Assembly (NCBI RefSeq): GCF_039524395.1
Contig: NZ_BAAAGO010000016.1
Reading direction: 5' to 3' (one strand)
Length of the DNA stretch: 64,000 nucleotides
From: Micropruina glycogenica
Lineage (GTDB): Bacteria > Actinomycetota > Actinomycetes > Propionibacteriales > Propionibacteriaceae
The translations under genes and the position numbers were made by a program. Positions 16,605 to 25,008 of the stretch are shown here, piece by piece (position 1 is the stretch's first letter; every line of letters begins with the position of its first letter). A model generated the notes under the pieces. It saw only the letters and a program-made list of their open reading frames with translations. It ran no database searches and had not been told where the DNA came from.

Positions 16605-16740
16605 GCTGGTTGAACTTGTCGAAACCGACGGCTCCTTGGTGCCCCCGAGATCCCGGGGCAAGCCCGGGATGACGGCCGAGCGACTGCGTTCATCCAAGCC
16701 GCCCCGTCATTCCGGCGAACGCCGGAATCTCTCGTCCGGC
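16605..16740. repeat. Mixed intergenic palindromes before argS
   Basis: Contains one GGTTGAACTTGTCGAAACC element (about 16608-16626), one GATCCCGGGGCAAGCCCGGGA palindrome (about 16651-16675) and one TCATTCCGGCGAACGCCGGAA palindrome (about 16707-16731). It lies between the convergent ends of the sigma-factor operon and argS. Confidence 0.75.
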
Positions 16741-16774
16741 ACCTGGTGGGCACGAAAGCGACGTGACCGAGAGC

Positions 16775-18409
16775 TCACATGCGGTCGGGCGCCACGATGC
16801 CCAGCAGATCGAGACCCTTGCCGAGCACCGTCCGTGTGGCGGCGCAGATCGCCAACCTTGACGTGCGCACCTCGCCCTCGCTCTTCAGCACCGGGCACTG
16901 CTCGTAGAAACTGCTCAGTGCGGTGGCGGTGTCGAACAGGTAGGTGCATAGCTTGTGCGGCTGCAGGCTCACCGACACCTCGGCAACCACCTCGCCGAAG
17001 CGCGACAGCAGCAGCGCCAGAGTCTGCTCGGCGGGTTCGTCCAGCACGGTCACCGCGGTGGGCAACCACCCCTCGGCCTCAGCCTTGCGCAGAATGCCGC
17101 TCACTCGGGCGTGGGCGTACTGCAGGTATGGGCCGGTGTTGCCCGTCGTGGCGGTCATGCGTTCGGCGTCGAACACGTAGTCCTTGTGCAGCGACGTCGA
17201 CAGGTCGGCGTACTTCACCGCAGCCATCGCGATCTCGGGCGCGGCCACCTCTTCGGCCAGGTCGAGCAGCGTGTCGAGGGTGACGGTCTTGCCGTCGCGG
17301 GTCTTGAACATCTTGCCGTCCGGGCCGAGCACCGAACCGAACCCGACGTGCTCGAGCACACCGTCGACCGGCACCCAGCCGGCCATGCGGGCCACGGCGA
17401 ACACCTGCGAGAAGTGGTGCGCTTGCGGCGAGCCGACCACATAGATGATGCGCTGCGCATGCAGCTCGTCGAACCGGTAACGGACGGCGGCCAGGTCGGT
17501 GGCCGCGTAGCCGAAGCCGCCGTCGGTCTTGCGCACGATCAGTGGCGCGTCGTCGCCCGGCACGAACACCACCAGCGCACCGTCGTCGACCACGGCGATG
17601 CCGGACGCCGCCAGGTCGGCGGCCACCCCGGCGAGCATGTCGTTGTAGAGCGACTCGCCGGCCAGGTCGTCGTCGGTGAGCAGCACTCCGAGCCGCGCGT
17701 AGGCGGTGTTGAAGCCGACCTTGCTCACCTCGATCAGCGAGCGCCAGATCGCCAGCGTCTGCTCGTCGCCGCCCTGCAGCGCCACCACACGGCGACGGGC
17801 GGCGTCGGCGAACTGCTCGTCGCTGCGAAAGTGCTCCTGAGCGCGGCGGTACAGCGCCACCGACGAGGCGAGGTCGAGGTCGTCGGCGTTGATGCCCTCG
17901 CAGATGATCTGCTCGACCAGCATGCCGAACTGGGTGCCCCAGTCGCCGATGTGGTTCTGGGCGATGACGGTGTGGCCCTGGGCGCGCAGCACCCGGGCGA
18001 AGCAGTCACCGATGATGGTGGAGCGCAGGTTGCCGACGTGCATCGGCTTGGCCACGTTGGGTGCCGAGTAATCGATCACCACCCGCTGGGGGTGGTCAGC
18101 CTGCTCGATCACGCCGCTGGGGTCGGTGAGAATGCCGGTGACGACTTGCGCCAGCACCTCGTTGCGCAGCCGAATGTTGATGAATCCGGGCCCGGCGATC
18201 TCGAGCGGTTCGCACAGATCGGCGACGTCCACCTCGTCGACGATGCGCTGCGCCACCTCGCGCGGCGGACGTCCCTCGGCCTTGGCCAGCCGCAGCGCCA
18301 CGTTGCTCTGAAAGTGCCCGAACTGCGGCTTCGTGGCCGGACGGAGTTCGGGGTCGACCCCGGTGACGGATTCGAAGCGTTCGTTCAGCAGCGCAGGCAG
18401 GGAAAGCAC
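16775..18409 (-). CDS. argS: Arginyl-tRNA synthetase
   Basis: A 544-residue class I synthetase charging tRNA-Arg. The HIGH-type motif is in VIDYSAPNVAKPMHVGNLRS. The N-terminal Add-1 tRNA-binding domain (PATKPQFGHFQSNVALRLAK, FINIRLRN) and the C-terminal DALR anticodon domain (LPTAVTVLDEPAEQTLALLL, LVCTYLF-like segment, APDRM end) are both present. The GTG at 18409 (VLSLPALLNERF) is chosen because residues further upstream read through a REP palindrome and are not family-like. Single gene, convergent with the sigma-factor operon and divergent from the tyrosinase gene. Confidence 0.93.
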   Translation of the reverse strand: MLSLPALLNERFESVTGVDPELRPATKPQFGHFQSNVALRLAKAEGRPPREVAQRIVDEVDVADLCEPLEIAGPGFINIRLRNEVLAQVVTGILTDPSGVIEQADHPQRVVIDYSAPNVAKPMHVGNLRSTIIGDCFARVLRAQGHTVIAQNHIGDWGTQFGMLVEQIICEGINADDLDLASSVALYRRAQEHFRSDEQFADAARRRVVALQGGDEQTLAIWRSLIEVSKVGFNTAYARLGVLLTDDDLAGESLYNDMLAGVAADLAASGIAVVDDGALVVFVPGDDAPLIVRKTDGGFGYAATDLAAVRYRFDELHAQRIIYVVGSPQAHHFSQVFAVARMAGWVPVDGVLEHVGFGSVLGPDGKMFKTRDGKTVTLDTLLDLAEEVAAPEIAMAAVKYADLSTSLHKDYVFDAERMTATTGNTGPYLQYAHARVSGILRKAEAEGWLPTAVTVLDEPAEQTLALLLSRFGEVVAEVSVSLQPHKLCTYLFDTATALSSFYEQCPVLKSEGEVRTSRLAICAATRTVLGKGLDLLGIVAPDRM

Positions 18410-18495
18410 GAGGAATATCCTCCCACGCACGCACCGGTGCTCCCGACCGTCGGCCAGCCCATGACCCGGGGAGCAGAGACCCGGGCGGTCGTCGT

Positions 18496-18526
18496 CCCGG
18501 CGGATGCCGGGATCTGGCACCTCAAC
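18496..18526. repeat. REP palindrome in the argS-tyrosinase spacer
   Basis: GTCGTCCCGGCGGATGCCGGGATC, one copy of the dispersed REP-like family with a GGAT loop, lies in the divergent promoter region between argS and the tyrosinase gene. Confidence 0.65.
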
Positions 18527-18597
18527 CGGTAGCACAACTACCCCTGTCGCACTGGCATCTGGGCTTGGCACGATCGGACGAACACCCGGGAGGCCCC

Positions 18598-20325
18598 ATG
18601 TTGACGTCACAACTGTTCGCCGGCGATGACCTGCTGCAGCGCATCGCCGACGGATCACCCGAACGCATCTCGCGATTTCAGAACTCCACCGCGCCGGCCG
18701 TGCTCAAGGTGCAGCAGGCGTTGCTGATCTGGGACGCCGCCGCCCTGCCCCTGCACGGCGCGGACGGCACGTACGGGTCAGAGACCGCGTCGGCGGTCGT
18801 GCGGTTCAAGGTCACCGAACTGCTGGCGCCGCCCGATCAGTTGGTCGACGACGTGGGCCCCCGAACGGTGCTGCGTCTCGACGAGATCGCCAAGGCAGCA
18901 GAGCCCGCACCCACACCCGTCGAACCGACCGCCTTCGTGCGTCAGGACGTCTACGACCTGCAGCCTGACGGCGCCCCGCTGCACCCGATCATCGCCGCCT
19001 ATGCCGTGGCCGTGCGCGAGTTGAAGCGCAACGCCGGCCCGCAGCACCGGCTGTGGAGCTTCCACACCCAGGTGCACGGCATGAGCCCCGACCCATTGGA
19101 CGGTCTGCGCAACCAGTGCCAGCACTTCTGCTGGTACTTCCTGCCCTGGCATCGCATGTACCTGCACAGCTTCGAGGCGATCTGCCGCTCGATCATCGCC
19201 GAGTCCGACGAGGTCGACGACGACACCAAGGCCACCTGGGCGCTGCCCTACTGGGACTACGACCGCGACGGCACCCGCGAACTACCACCGGTGTTTCGCG
19301 AGCCGACGCTGAATGGCGCACCCAACCCGCTGTTCGAGCCGTTCCGTAACCCGGGGCTCAACTCCCCCGTGCTGTTCCAGGGCGAGGCCGCCCCGCGGTT
19401 GGCGCGCCTGGTGCCGGCCCAGACCACGGCGCGCGGGTGGTTCTTCGCGACCCCCTATTCCGACAGGTTCGTGCCCGCGTTCGGCGGAACCGAGACCGGC
19501 TTCAACCACGGCAACGCTCCGGGTGCGACGCCCGGCCCGCTCGAGATCACCCCCCACGGCTCGGTGCATGTGTTCGTCGGCGGCCGCATGAACGACTTCA
19601 ACCAAGCGGCGGGCGACCCGATCTTCTGGCTGCACCACTGCAACCTCGACCGGCTGTGGGAGGTGTGGCGCACGTCCACGGGGTTGGGGCTCGACCCGCG
19701 CGGCAGCCGGTTCGTCGACCAGACCTTCGAGTTTCTGGACGCCGCCGGCGCCCGCATTGAGCCCACCTGTGGCAGCGTGTTGAACGTCGCCAACCTCGGC
19801 TACAGCTACGCCGACACCTCGATTCCCGCCTCGGCGGGTGCTGGAGGCCCGATGGACGATCCGAACCGCGGCCCGCAGCGGCCGCCCGACAAGCGCAACG
19901 CGCCCCGAAGGGTCGGGGCCGTCGACGAGCCCGTCCGGCTGCAGAGCGGCGCGCGCGACGTGGAGTTCAGCACCGACGCCCCCGCCACCCGCGGCGACGA
20001 GCGGTTTCTGGTGGCCGTCGAGCACATCAGCGCCGACGACCTGCCCAAGGCCGAATGGGGCGTGTTCCTGCAGCCCACCTCGGGTGACCCGGTGCTGGTG
20101 GGCACCCTGCCGCTGTTCGGCCTGCGCGAGTCGAATCAGCCCGATGCCGACCACGAGTTGAGCTACGTGTTCGACATCACGGCCCTGGTGCATGTGCTGG
20201 ACGCCGAGGGACGGTGGGACGCCGACCGTTTCCGCGCCAAGCTCGCACAGGTCAACGCCGTGCCCGTCAACGGCGAACCCGAGCCCGAGGTGGTCATCGG
20301 CACCATCGCGCTGCTGGTTCAGTGA
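18598..20325 (+). CDS. Tyrosinase-family copper oxidase with N-terminal PG-binding-like domain
   Basis: A 575-residue protein. Residues ~30-105 (KVQQALLIWDAAALPLHGAD, GTYGSETASAVVRFK) match a peptidoglycan-binding-like helical repeat. The tyrosinase core has CuA ligands in HTQVHG, QCQHFCW and FLPWHRMYLHSFEA (about residues 156-190), and CuB ligands in HGSVHVFVGG and FWLHHCNLDRLW (about residues 320-350). The CQH triad recalls the CxH motif that forms a Cys-His thioether in fungal tyrosinases and catechol oxidases. A ~190-residue C-terminal beta domain may shield the active site. No signal peptide is seen and no MelC1-like caddie is adjacent. The ATG at 18598 follows GGGAGG. It should oxidise phenols to quinones. 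Confidence 0.88.
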   Translation: MLTSQLFAGDDLLQRIADGSPERISRFQNSTAPAVLKVQQALLIWDAAALPLHGADGTYGSETASAVVRFKVTELLAPPDQLVDDVGPRTVLRLDEIAKAAEPAPTPVEPTAFVRQDVYDLQPDGAPLHPIIAAYAVAVRELKRNAGPQHRLWSFHTQVHGMSPDPLDGLRNQCQHFCWYFLPWHRMYLHSFEAICRSIIAESDEVDDDTKATWALPYWDYDRDGTRELPPVFREPTLNGAPNPLFEPFRNPGLNSPVLFQGEAAPRLARLVPAQTTARGWFFATPYSDRFVPAFGGTETGFNHGNAPGATPGPLEITPHGSVHVFVGGRMNDFNQAAGDPIFWLHHCNLDRLWEVWRTSTGLGLDPRGSRFVDQTFEFLDAAGARIEPTCGSVLNVANLGYSYADTSIPASAGAGGPMDDPNRGPQRPPDKRNAPRRVGAVDEPVRLQSGARDVEFSTDAPATRGDERFLVAVEHISADDLPKAEWGVFLQPTSGDPVLVGTLPLFGLRESNQPDADHELSYVFDITALVHVLDAEGRWDADRFRAKLAQVNAVPVNGEPEPEVVIGTIALLVQ

Positions 20326-20329
20326 CCCG

Positions 20330-21088
20330 ATGACCGCGTCCGTCGCCGACAAGCGACCCCGATCGGTGCCGACACGCGACGTTGGTGCTGTGGCGCTGAC
20401 GAGCGGTCGTTTGTCGGCGTGGCGCCGTAACCACCCGGAATGGCTGGCTCTGCTGATCGCCGCCGGTGCCTGGGTGTTGTTGGGCGGGCTGCTCTCGGCA
20501 ACCGCGGGTCACCATCACGGCGGGCAGGCGGGCTCGTACGACCAGCACCTGGTGATGTGGGTGGCGATGGTGCCGGCCATGATGTTGCCGACGACGCTGC
20601 CGCACCTGCGCTACGTCGGCTTCGCGACGCAGGAAGCACGCACCCAACGGTCGGTTCTGCTGTTCTCGCTCGGCTACGGCGCGGTGTGGTTGCTGCTCGG
20701 GCTGGTGGTGGCCGCCGTCCCTCAGCCGCTGACGGGCTGGCCGTTGGCGCTGGTGGTGGCGGCCGCCGGCGGCTGGGAACTCAGCCGGGTCAAGGGCCGG
20801 GCGCTGAAGCGGTGCTGTCGCACCTGGCCCGTGCGCTACACCGGCCCGGCTGCGGACGCCTCGGCGGTCGAGTTCGGCCTGCGCCACGGCGCTGCGTGTC
20901 AGCTGGTCGGGGGGCCGGCCATGATCGCCCTGATGCTGGCCGGTCACCCGTGGTGGGCCGCGGTGACGCTGTTCGCGGTGATGCTGGGCCAGAAGCTGAT
21001 CACCGCACCGCAGCGGTGGAGCGTGGCGGTGGCATTGGGCTTCGCCGCTGTGGCCGTGGCCGTTGCGGGCACGGCCGTCTTCGACTGA
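20330..21088 (+). CDS. DUF2182 integral membrane protein
   Basis: A 252-residue protein with about seven hydrophobic helices between residues 37 and 250. The Met-rich signature MWVAMVPAMMLPTTLPHLRY is typical of DUF2182, annotated in databases as predicted metal-binding membrane proteins. His-rich HHHGG lies just before it, and CCRTWP with HGAACQLVGG carry Cys/His residues able to bind metal. It starts 4 nt after the tyrosinase stop, so the two form an operon. A role in copper delivery or in membrane partnering of the tyrosinase is an attractive inference without direct proof. Confidence 0.85.
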   Translation: MTASVADKRPRSVPTRDVGAVALTSGRLSAWRRNHPEWLALLIAAGAWVLLGGLLSATAGHHHGGQAGSYDQHLVMWVAMVPAMMLPTTLPHLRYVGFATQEARTQRSVLLFSLGYGAVWLLLGLVVAAVPQPLTGWPLALVVAAAGGWELSRVKGRALKRCCRTWPVRYTGPAADASAVEFGLRHGAACQLVGGPAMIALMLAGHPWWAAVTLFAVMLGQKLITAPQRWSVAVALGFAAVAVAVAGTAVFD

Positions 21089-21190
21089 CGCGGCTGCGGG
21101 CCGTCCGGCACCGTCATGGGCGTGGCTCGTGGTTGCTGCCGCGGCGGACTAGGGTCGAACCCATAACCAGCACCCGATCGAGGAGCGTCC

Positions 21191-22012
21191 GTGACCATTC
21201 CCACGATTGACCTGAACGACGGCAACACCATTCCGCAGTTCGGCCTCGGCGTCTTTCTGATGCCGCCCGAGGTGACCAAGCAGCACGTGCTCACCGCACT
21301 CGAACTCGGCTACCGGCACATCGACACCGCCGCCATCTACGGCAATGAGCAGGCGGTCGGTGAGGCCATCGCCGAGTCCGGCGTGCCGCGCGACGAGTTG
21401 TTCGTCACCACCAAGCTGTGGAACGACCGGCAGACCGACGCCCCCGCGGCCCTGCACGAGTCGCTCGAGAAGTTGGGCCTGGACCATGTCGACCTGTATC
21501 TGATTCACTGGCCCACACCGAAGTTCGACACCTACGTCGAGGCGTGGCTCGCCCTGGAACAACTGAAGGGCGAAGGTCTGGCCCGCTCGATCGGAGTGTC
21601 GAACTTTCACCAGCAGCACCTGTCGCGCGCGATCGCCGAGAGTTCGACCGTGCCCGCGGTCAACCAGATCGAAGTGCACCCCAGCCTGCCGCAGTTCGAA
21701 CTCGTCGAGTTCTGCCAGAACCTGGACGTGGCCGTCGAGGCTTGGTCGCCGCTGGGCCGCACGGCTGATCTGGACGCCCCCGCGGTGGTGCAGATCGCGT
21801 CAGCGTTGGGCCGCACCCCGGCGCAGGTGATTCTGCGCTGGCACATTCAGCGCGGTCTGATCGTGTTTCCGAAGGCGTCATCGCGCGAGCGGCTGGCCGA
21901 GAACATGAAAATCTTCGACTTCGAGTTGGACGACCACGCGATGCAGGCCCTGAACGACCTCGACATGGGCCATCGCGTCGGCCCCGACCCCGAGACGTTC
22001 GACCGCCACTGA
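21191..22012 (+). CDS. Aldo/keto reductase
   Basis: A 273-residue TIM-barrel NADPH oxidoreductase of the 2,5-diketo-D-gluconate reductase type. The catalytic tetrad is visible as Asp and Tyr in HIDTAAIYGNE, Lys in VTTKLWN and His in LYLIHWP. NADPH binding includes FPKASSRERLAENMKIFDF. Length is typical. GGAGCGTCC lies before the GTG start. Substrate cannot be assigned; the neighbours do not suggest a pathway. Confidence 0.92.
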   Translation: MTIPTIDLNDGNTIPQFGLGVFLMPPEVTKQHVLTALELGYRHIDTAAIYGNEQAVGEAIAESGVPRDELFVTTKLWNDRQTDAPAALHESLEKLGLDHVDLYLIHWPTPKFDTYVEAWLALEQLKGEGLARSIGVSNFHQQHLSRAIAESSTVPAVNQIEVHPSLPQFELVEFCQNLDVAVEAWSPLGRTADLDAPAVVQIASALGRTPAQVILRWHIQRGLIVFPKASSRERLAENMKIFDFELDDHAMQALNDLDMGHRVGPDPETFDRH

Positions 22013-22024
22013 CGGCCGATTTCT

Positions 22025-22172
22025 GTCATTCCGTCGAGGCCCGTCATTCCGGCGAACGCCGGAATCTCCCTCGTACGTTCTGCTGTGATGAGATCCCGGG
22101 TCAAGCCCGGGACGACGGTCGGTTGCGTCATTCCGGCGGTGAGATCCCGGGTCACGCTCGGGACGACGGAAC
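22025..22172. repeat. Cluster of REP-like palindromes
   Basis: At least three palindromes lie in the 165-nt gap between the aldo/keto reductase and the SanA-like gene: TCATTCCGGCGAACGCCGGAA (about 22046), GATCCCGGGTCAAGCCCGGGA (about 22091) and the degenerate GATCCCGGGTCACGCTCGGGA (about 22142). They lie between convergent genes. Confidence 0.75.
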
Positions 22173-22177
22173 CCTCT

Positions 22178-22852
22178 TCAGGCGCGCAGGGCGTCGTCCA
22201 CGCCCGTTTCGCGGGGGCCGAGGGTGGGCTGCCGCTGACTGAGCACGTCCCAGGCCATCTTGAGGTTGGCACCCAGCTCGCGCATCGACCCGTACAGCCA
22301 CATCTGCTGATTGGTCTTGACGGTCTCGTCACCCACGCCCCAGGCGTCCAGACCGATCGCCCGGCAGGTGGCGAGCGCCCGGGGCAGGTGGTAGCTCTGC
22401 GTCACCACGATGGCCCGGCTCACGCCGAAGATGCGGCGGGCGCGGACGCACGAGTCGTAGGTGTCGAAGCCCGCGTAGTCGCCCACCACCTTCGCGGCCG
22501 GAACGCCCTTCTCGATCAGGTAGTCGCGCATGCCGTCGGTTTCGTTGTAGAACCGGGTGCCGTTGTCACCCGACACCAGAATCGCCCGCACCTTGCCCGC
22601 TTCGAACAGCTCGTACGCCACGTCGAGCCGGGCGCGTAGGTACCTGGACGGCTGCCCGTCGGCGTACACCTCGGCGCCCAGCACGAGCGCCACGGGCTGG
22701 GCGGGCACATCCTGGACGGTGGACGTGCGGTCGTCGCTGACCGCCTTGACGTACCAGGCGGGGCCGATCACCACGACGGTGCCGAGCAGAGCGCCGACGA
22801 CCGCCAACCGCAGCAGCACCCGTCCGACCACCCACCCGCGCCGCCTTGCCAT
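22178..22852 (-). CDS. SanA/YdcF-like DUF218 membrane protein
   Basis: A 224-residue protein with one N-terminal membrane helix (about 8-30) followed by a DUF218 domain: ALVLGAEVYADGQPSRYLRA, ILVSGDNGTRFYNETDGMRD, and VVTQSYHLPRALATCRAIG. This is the SanA (vancomycin sensitivity) branch. The domain faces the outside and is thought to act in envelope integrity; its chemistry is unknown. The ATG at 22852 (MARRRGWVV) is chosen over a start 7 codons upstream because it directly precedes the basic, helix-starting segment. Confidence 0.88.
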   Translation of the reverse strand: MARRRGWVVGRVLLRLAVVGALLGTVVVIGPAWYVKAVSDDRTSTVQDVPAQPVALVLGAEVYADGQPSRYLRARLDVAYELFEAGKVRAILVSGDNGTRFYNETDGMRDYLIEKGVPAAKVVGDYAGFDTYDSCVRARRIFGVSRAIVVTQSYHLPRALATCRAIGLDAWGVGDETVKTNQQMWLYGSMRELGANLKMAWDVLSQRQPTLGPRETGVDDALRA

Positions 22853-23664
22853 GTGGTCAGGGTAGGTCGCCACCGCGTGCCGTCGGAGTTGCCACGCAGG
22901 GGCCGCGCCATGATGGGAGCATCGACCACGACGCGACCAAGGCCACCTTGGCGGGCAGTTTCGACGCAGCCGCCGAGCTGTACGAACGCGCCCGTCCCAG
23001 CTACCCGCAACAGGCCGTCGACTGGCTGCTCGAATCCGCTCCGCAGCGTGTGCTCGACCTGGGTGCCGGCACCGGCAAGCTGACCCGCCTGCTGGCCGGA
23101 CGGGTCGACGTGCTGTACGCGGTCGACCCGAGCCCCAACATGCTGGCCCAACTGGCTGACGCGGTGCCGCAGGCCATCACCGCCGTGGGCGCCGCCGAGG
23201 CGATTCCGCTGCCCGACGGCTGTGTCGATGCCGTGCTGGTCGCCCAGGCCTGGCACTGGGTCGATCCGGCCAGGGCCCTACCCGAGGTGCGCCGCGTGCT
23301 GGCACCCCGTGGCGTGCTCGGTCTGATCTGGAACGTACGCGACGAGTCGGTGCCGTGGGTGGCCGAACTCACCCGGATCATTCACGGGTCGGAGGCCGAA
23401 CGATTCGTGGCCAACGATCAGCCGCTGCCCACCGAGTTGGGGCCGATCGGGCGGCTGGTGGTGCGGTGGGAGCGTCCGTTCGACCGCCAGTCGCTGCTCG
23501 AGCTGGTGGGCTCGCGCAGCTATGTGATTTCGGCGCCGCCCGACGAGCGAGCAGCCATCATGCGTGGGGTGGACGACCTGCTCGACAACCACCCAGCCCT
23601 GCAAGACGAAGCGAACTGGCGGCTGCCCTACCGCACCGAGGCGTTCCGCATTCGCCTCGCCTAG
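22846..23664 (+). CDS. Class I SAM-dependent methyltransferase
   Basis: A Rossmann methyltransferase with SAM motif VLDLGAGTGKLTRLLAG, the acidic residue in LYAVDPSPNML, and motif LVAQAWHWVDPARALPEVRR. The start is uncertain. The recognisable protein begins near 22924 (ATLAGSFDAAAELYERARPS), but no ATG, GTG or TTG lies in frame there; the only standard start is TTG 22846, which overlaps the divergent SanA-like gene start by 7 nt. A non-standard ATC/ATT start or a small sequence error upstream is possible. Substrate unknown. Confidence 0.8.
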   Translation: MPCGQGRSPPRAVGVATQGPRHDGSIDHDATKATLAGSFDAAAELYERARPSYPQQAVDWLLESAPQRVLDLGAGTGKLTRLLAGRVDVLYAVDPSPNMLAQLADAVPQAITAVGAAEAIPLPDGCVDAVLVAQAWHWVDPARALPEVRRVLAPRGVLGLIWNVRDESVPWVAELTRIIHGSEAERFVANDQPLPTELGPIGRLVVRWERPFDRQSLLELVGSRSYVISAPPDERAAIMRGVDDLLDNHPALQDEANWRLPYRTEAFRIRLA

Positions 23665-23681
23665 GAAATCGGCCTGCCGTC

Positions 23682-23762
23682 GGTTGAGCTTGTCGGTGGC
23701 TGAGCTTGTCGGTGGCTGAGCTTGTCGGTGGTTGAGCTTGTCGGTGGTTGAGCTTGTCGAAA
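23682..23762. repeat. 16-bp tandem repeat built from the GGTTGAGCTTGTCG element
   Basis: Five copies of a 16-nt unit containing TGAGCTTGTCGGTGG start at 23685, 23701, 23717, 23733 and 23749. The last continues into TCGAAACCCC, the normal end of the dispersed GGTTGAGCTTGTCGAAACC element. An inverted GTCTCGACAGGCTCGACCAG follows at about 23780. It looks like local expansion of one REP-like arm. Confidence 0.85.
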
Positions 23763-23817
23763 CCCCTTTCGCCAGGAAGTCTCGACAGGCTCGACCAGCG
23801 ATGACCGGCAGTGCTCA

Positions 23818-23868
23818 CCAGACGGTGTGAGTTTGGGCATCGTCTGGCGTACCCGAACTCACACTGTC
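23818..23868. other. Two overlapping, mutually exclusive hairpins upstream of moaE
   Basis: Arms 23821-23837 and 23852-23868 pair over 17 positions with two G-U-type mismatches (GACGGTGTGAGTTTGGG with CCCGAACTCACACTGTC). CCAGACG (23818-23824) can instead pair perfectly with CGTCTGG (23841-23847). The two folds share bases and exclude each other. The pair ends 40 nt before the moaE start. It may be a transcript switch or simply another palindromic repeat. Confidence 0.55.
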
Positions 23869-23908
23869 TTTCGACAGCACCTCCGTGCAGCGCCGCTAGA
23901 CTCCCCTG

Positions 23909-24343
23909 GTGACCCAATCTGCCGCGCGCGTGGGCCTGGCCGCGATCAGCGACCAGCCGCTGAACGCCGCGCAGGTGGCGCTGTCGGTGAGCGATGAGCG
24001 GGCCGGGGCGACGGTCACCTTCACCGGAGTCGTGCGCAATCACGACCACGGCCGGTCGGTTGCCGGCATCGAGTACGTCGGCCACCCCAGCGCCGAGACG
24101 ATCATCGTCGAGGTGGCGAACGAGTTCATCGACCGGCCGGGCCTACACGCTATCGCGGTCGAGCACCGGGTGGGCACCCTCGTGGTGGGCGACCTGGCCA
24201 TGGTGGCCGCGGTGTCGGCCTCACACCGGGCCGAGGCGTTCAGCGCCTGCTCAGACCTGGTCGACGCCATCAAGGCCCGGTTGCCGATCTGGAAGCACCA
24301 GCAGTTCGCCGATGGCACGGCCGAATGGTCCAACTGCCCGTGA
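23909..24343 (+). CDS. moaE: Molybdopterin synthase catalytic subunit MoaE
   Basis: A 144-residue large subunit of molybdopterin synthase, which with MoaD-thiocarboxylate adds two sulfurs to cyclic pyranopterin monophosphate. Motifs: GATVTFTGVVRNHDHGRSVA, IEYVGHPSAE, VEHRVGTLVVGD, and the active-site Lys region LPIWKHQQFADG near the C-terminus. Start is GTG 23909. The next gene, mobA, overlaps its stop. The partner moaD lies 21 kb away next to moaA. Confidence 0.94.
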   Translation: MTQSAARVGLAAISDQPLNAAQVALSVSDERAGATVTFTGVVRNHDHGRSVAGIEYVGHPSAETIIVEVANEFIDRPGLHAIAVEHRVGTLVVGDLAMVAAVSASHRAEAFSACSDLVDAIKARLPIWKHQQFADGTAEWSNCP

Positions 24344-24918
24344 CCGGCGCGCGCTACGCGATCGTGCTGGGCGGGGGCCGCTCGGCCCGCATGGGGCACG
24401 ACAAGCGCGATCTGGTGCTCGACGGCCGCTCGCTGCTCGCCCGGGCCACCGACGCCTGCGTCGGGCGGCAGGTGATCGTGGCGGTCACCCCGGCGCTGCC
24501 GCACGACGTCGACCCGACCGGCGTGCAGCGGGTGCTCGAGGATCCTCCGTTCGGCGGCCCGTTGGCCGGTCTGGCCGCGGGGCTGGCGGCACTGCCGTCG
24601 ATCTCCGACGGCGACGAGGTCTTGGTGCTGGCCTGCGACCTGCCGCGAGTGGCCGAGATCGTCGCGACCCTCGACGCTGCCGAGCCCGGCACCGACGGAG
24701 TGTGCCTGGTCGACGCCGAGAACTATCCGCAGTTTCTGGCGGCTCGCTACCGGCGATCTGCGCTGCAGGCCGCACTGGCGGGCGACCTGCACAACCGCTC
24801 GGTGGGCCGCACCCTGGGCGGCCTGCGGCTGGCACAGGTGGCAGCGCCCCTGATCACCGCCGACGTCGACACCCCCGACCAGGCCGAGGCCGCAGGCGTC
24901 CGACTGCGTGCCGACTGA
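24340..24918 (+). CDS. mobA: Molybdenum cofactor guanylyltransferase MobA
   Basis: A ~192-residue nucleotidyltransferase transferring GMP to molybdopterin (MGD-type cofactor). The N-terminal signature AIVLGGGRSARMGHDKRDLV matches the GGxSxRMGxDK consensus; PFGGPLAGLAAGL and VLACDLPRV (metal-binding Asp) follow. The GTG at 24340 overlaps the moaE stop (GTGA), as at several other junctions in this window. An ATG at 24325 would add five residues and cannot be excluded. Substrate could be GTP or CTP; the sequence does not settle it. Confidence 0.9.
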   Translation: MTGARYAIVLGGGRSARMGHDKRDLVLDGRSLLARATDACVGRQVIVAVTPALPHDVDPTGVQRVLEDPPFGGPLAGLAAGLAALPSISDGDEVLVLACDLPRVAEIVATLDAAEPGTDGVCLVDAENYPQFLAARYRRSALQAALAGDLHNRSVGRTLGGLRLAQVAAPLITADVDTPDQAEAAGVRLRAD

Positions 24919-25008
24919 AACGGCGGGACTCCGCCCCGCCGCTGTGGGCAGAACCGCCGAGGGCAGCACCGGCTTTCGCCCGGTGCTACGCGTCAGCAGG
25001 GTGGACGC

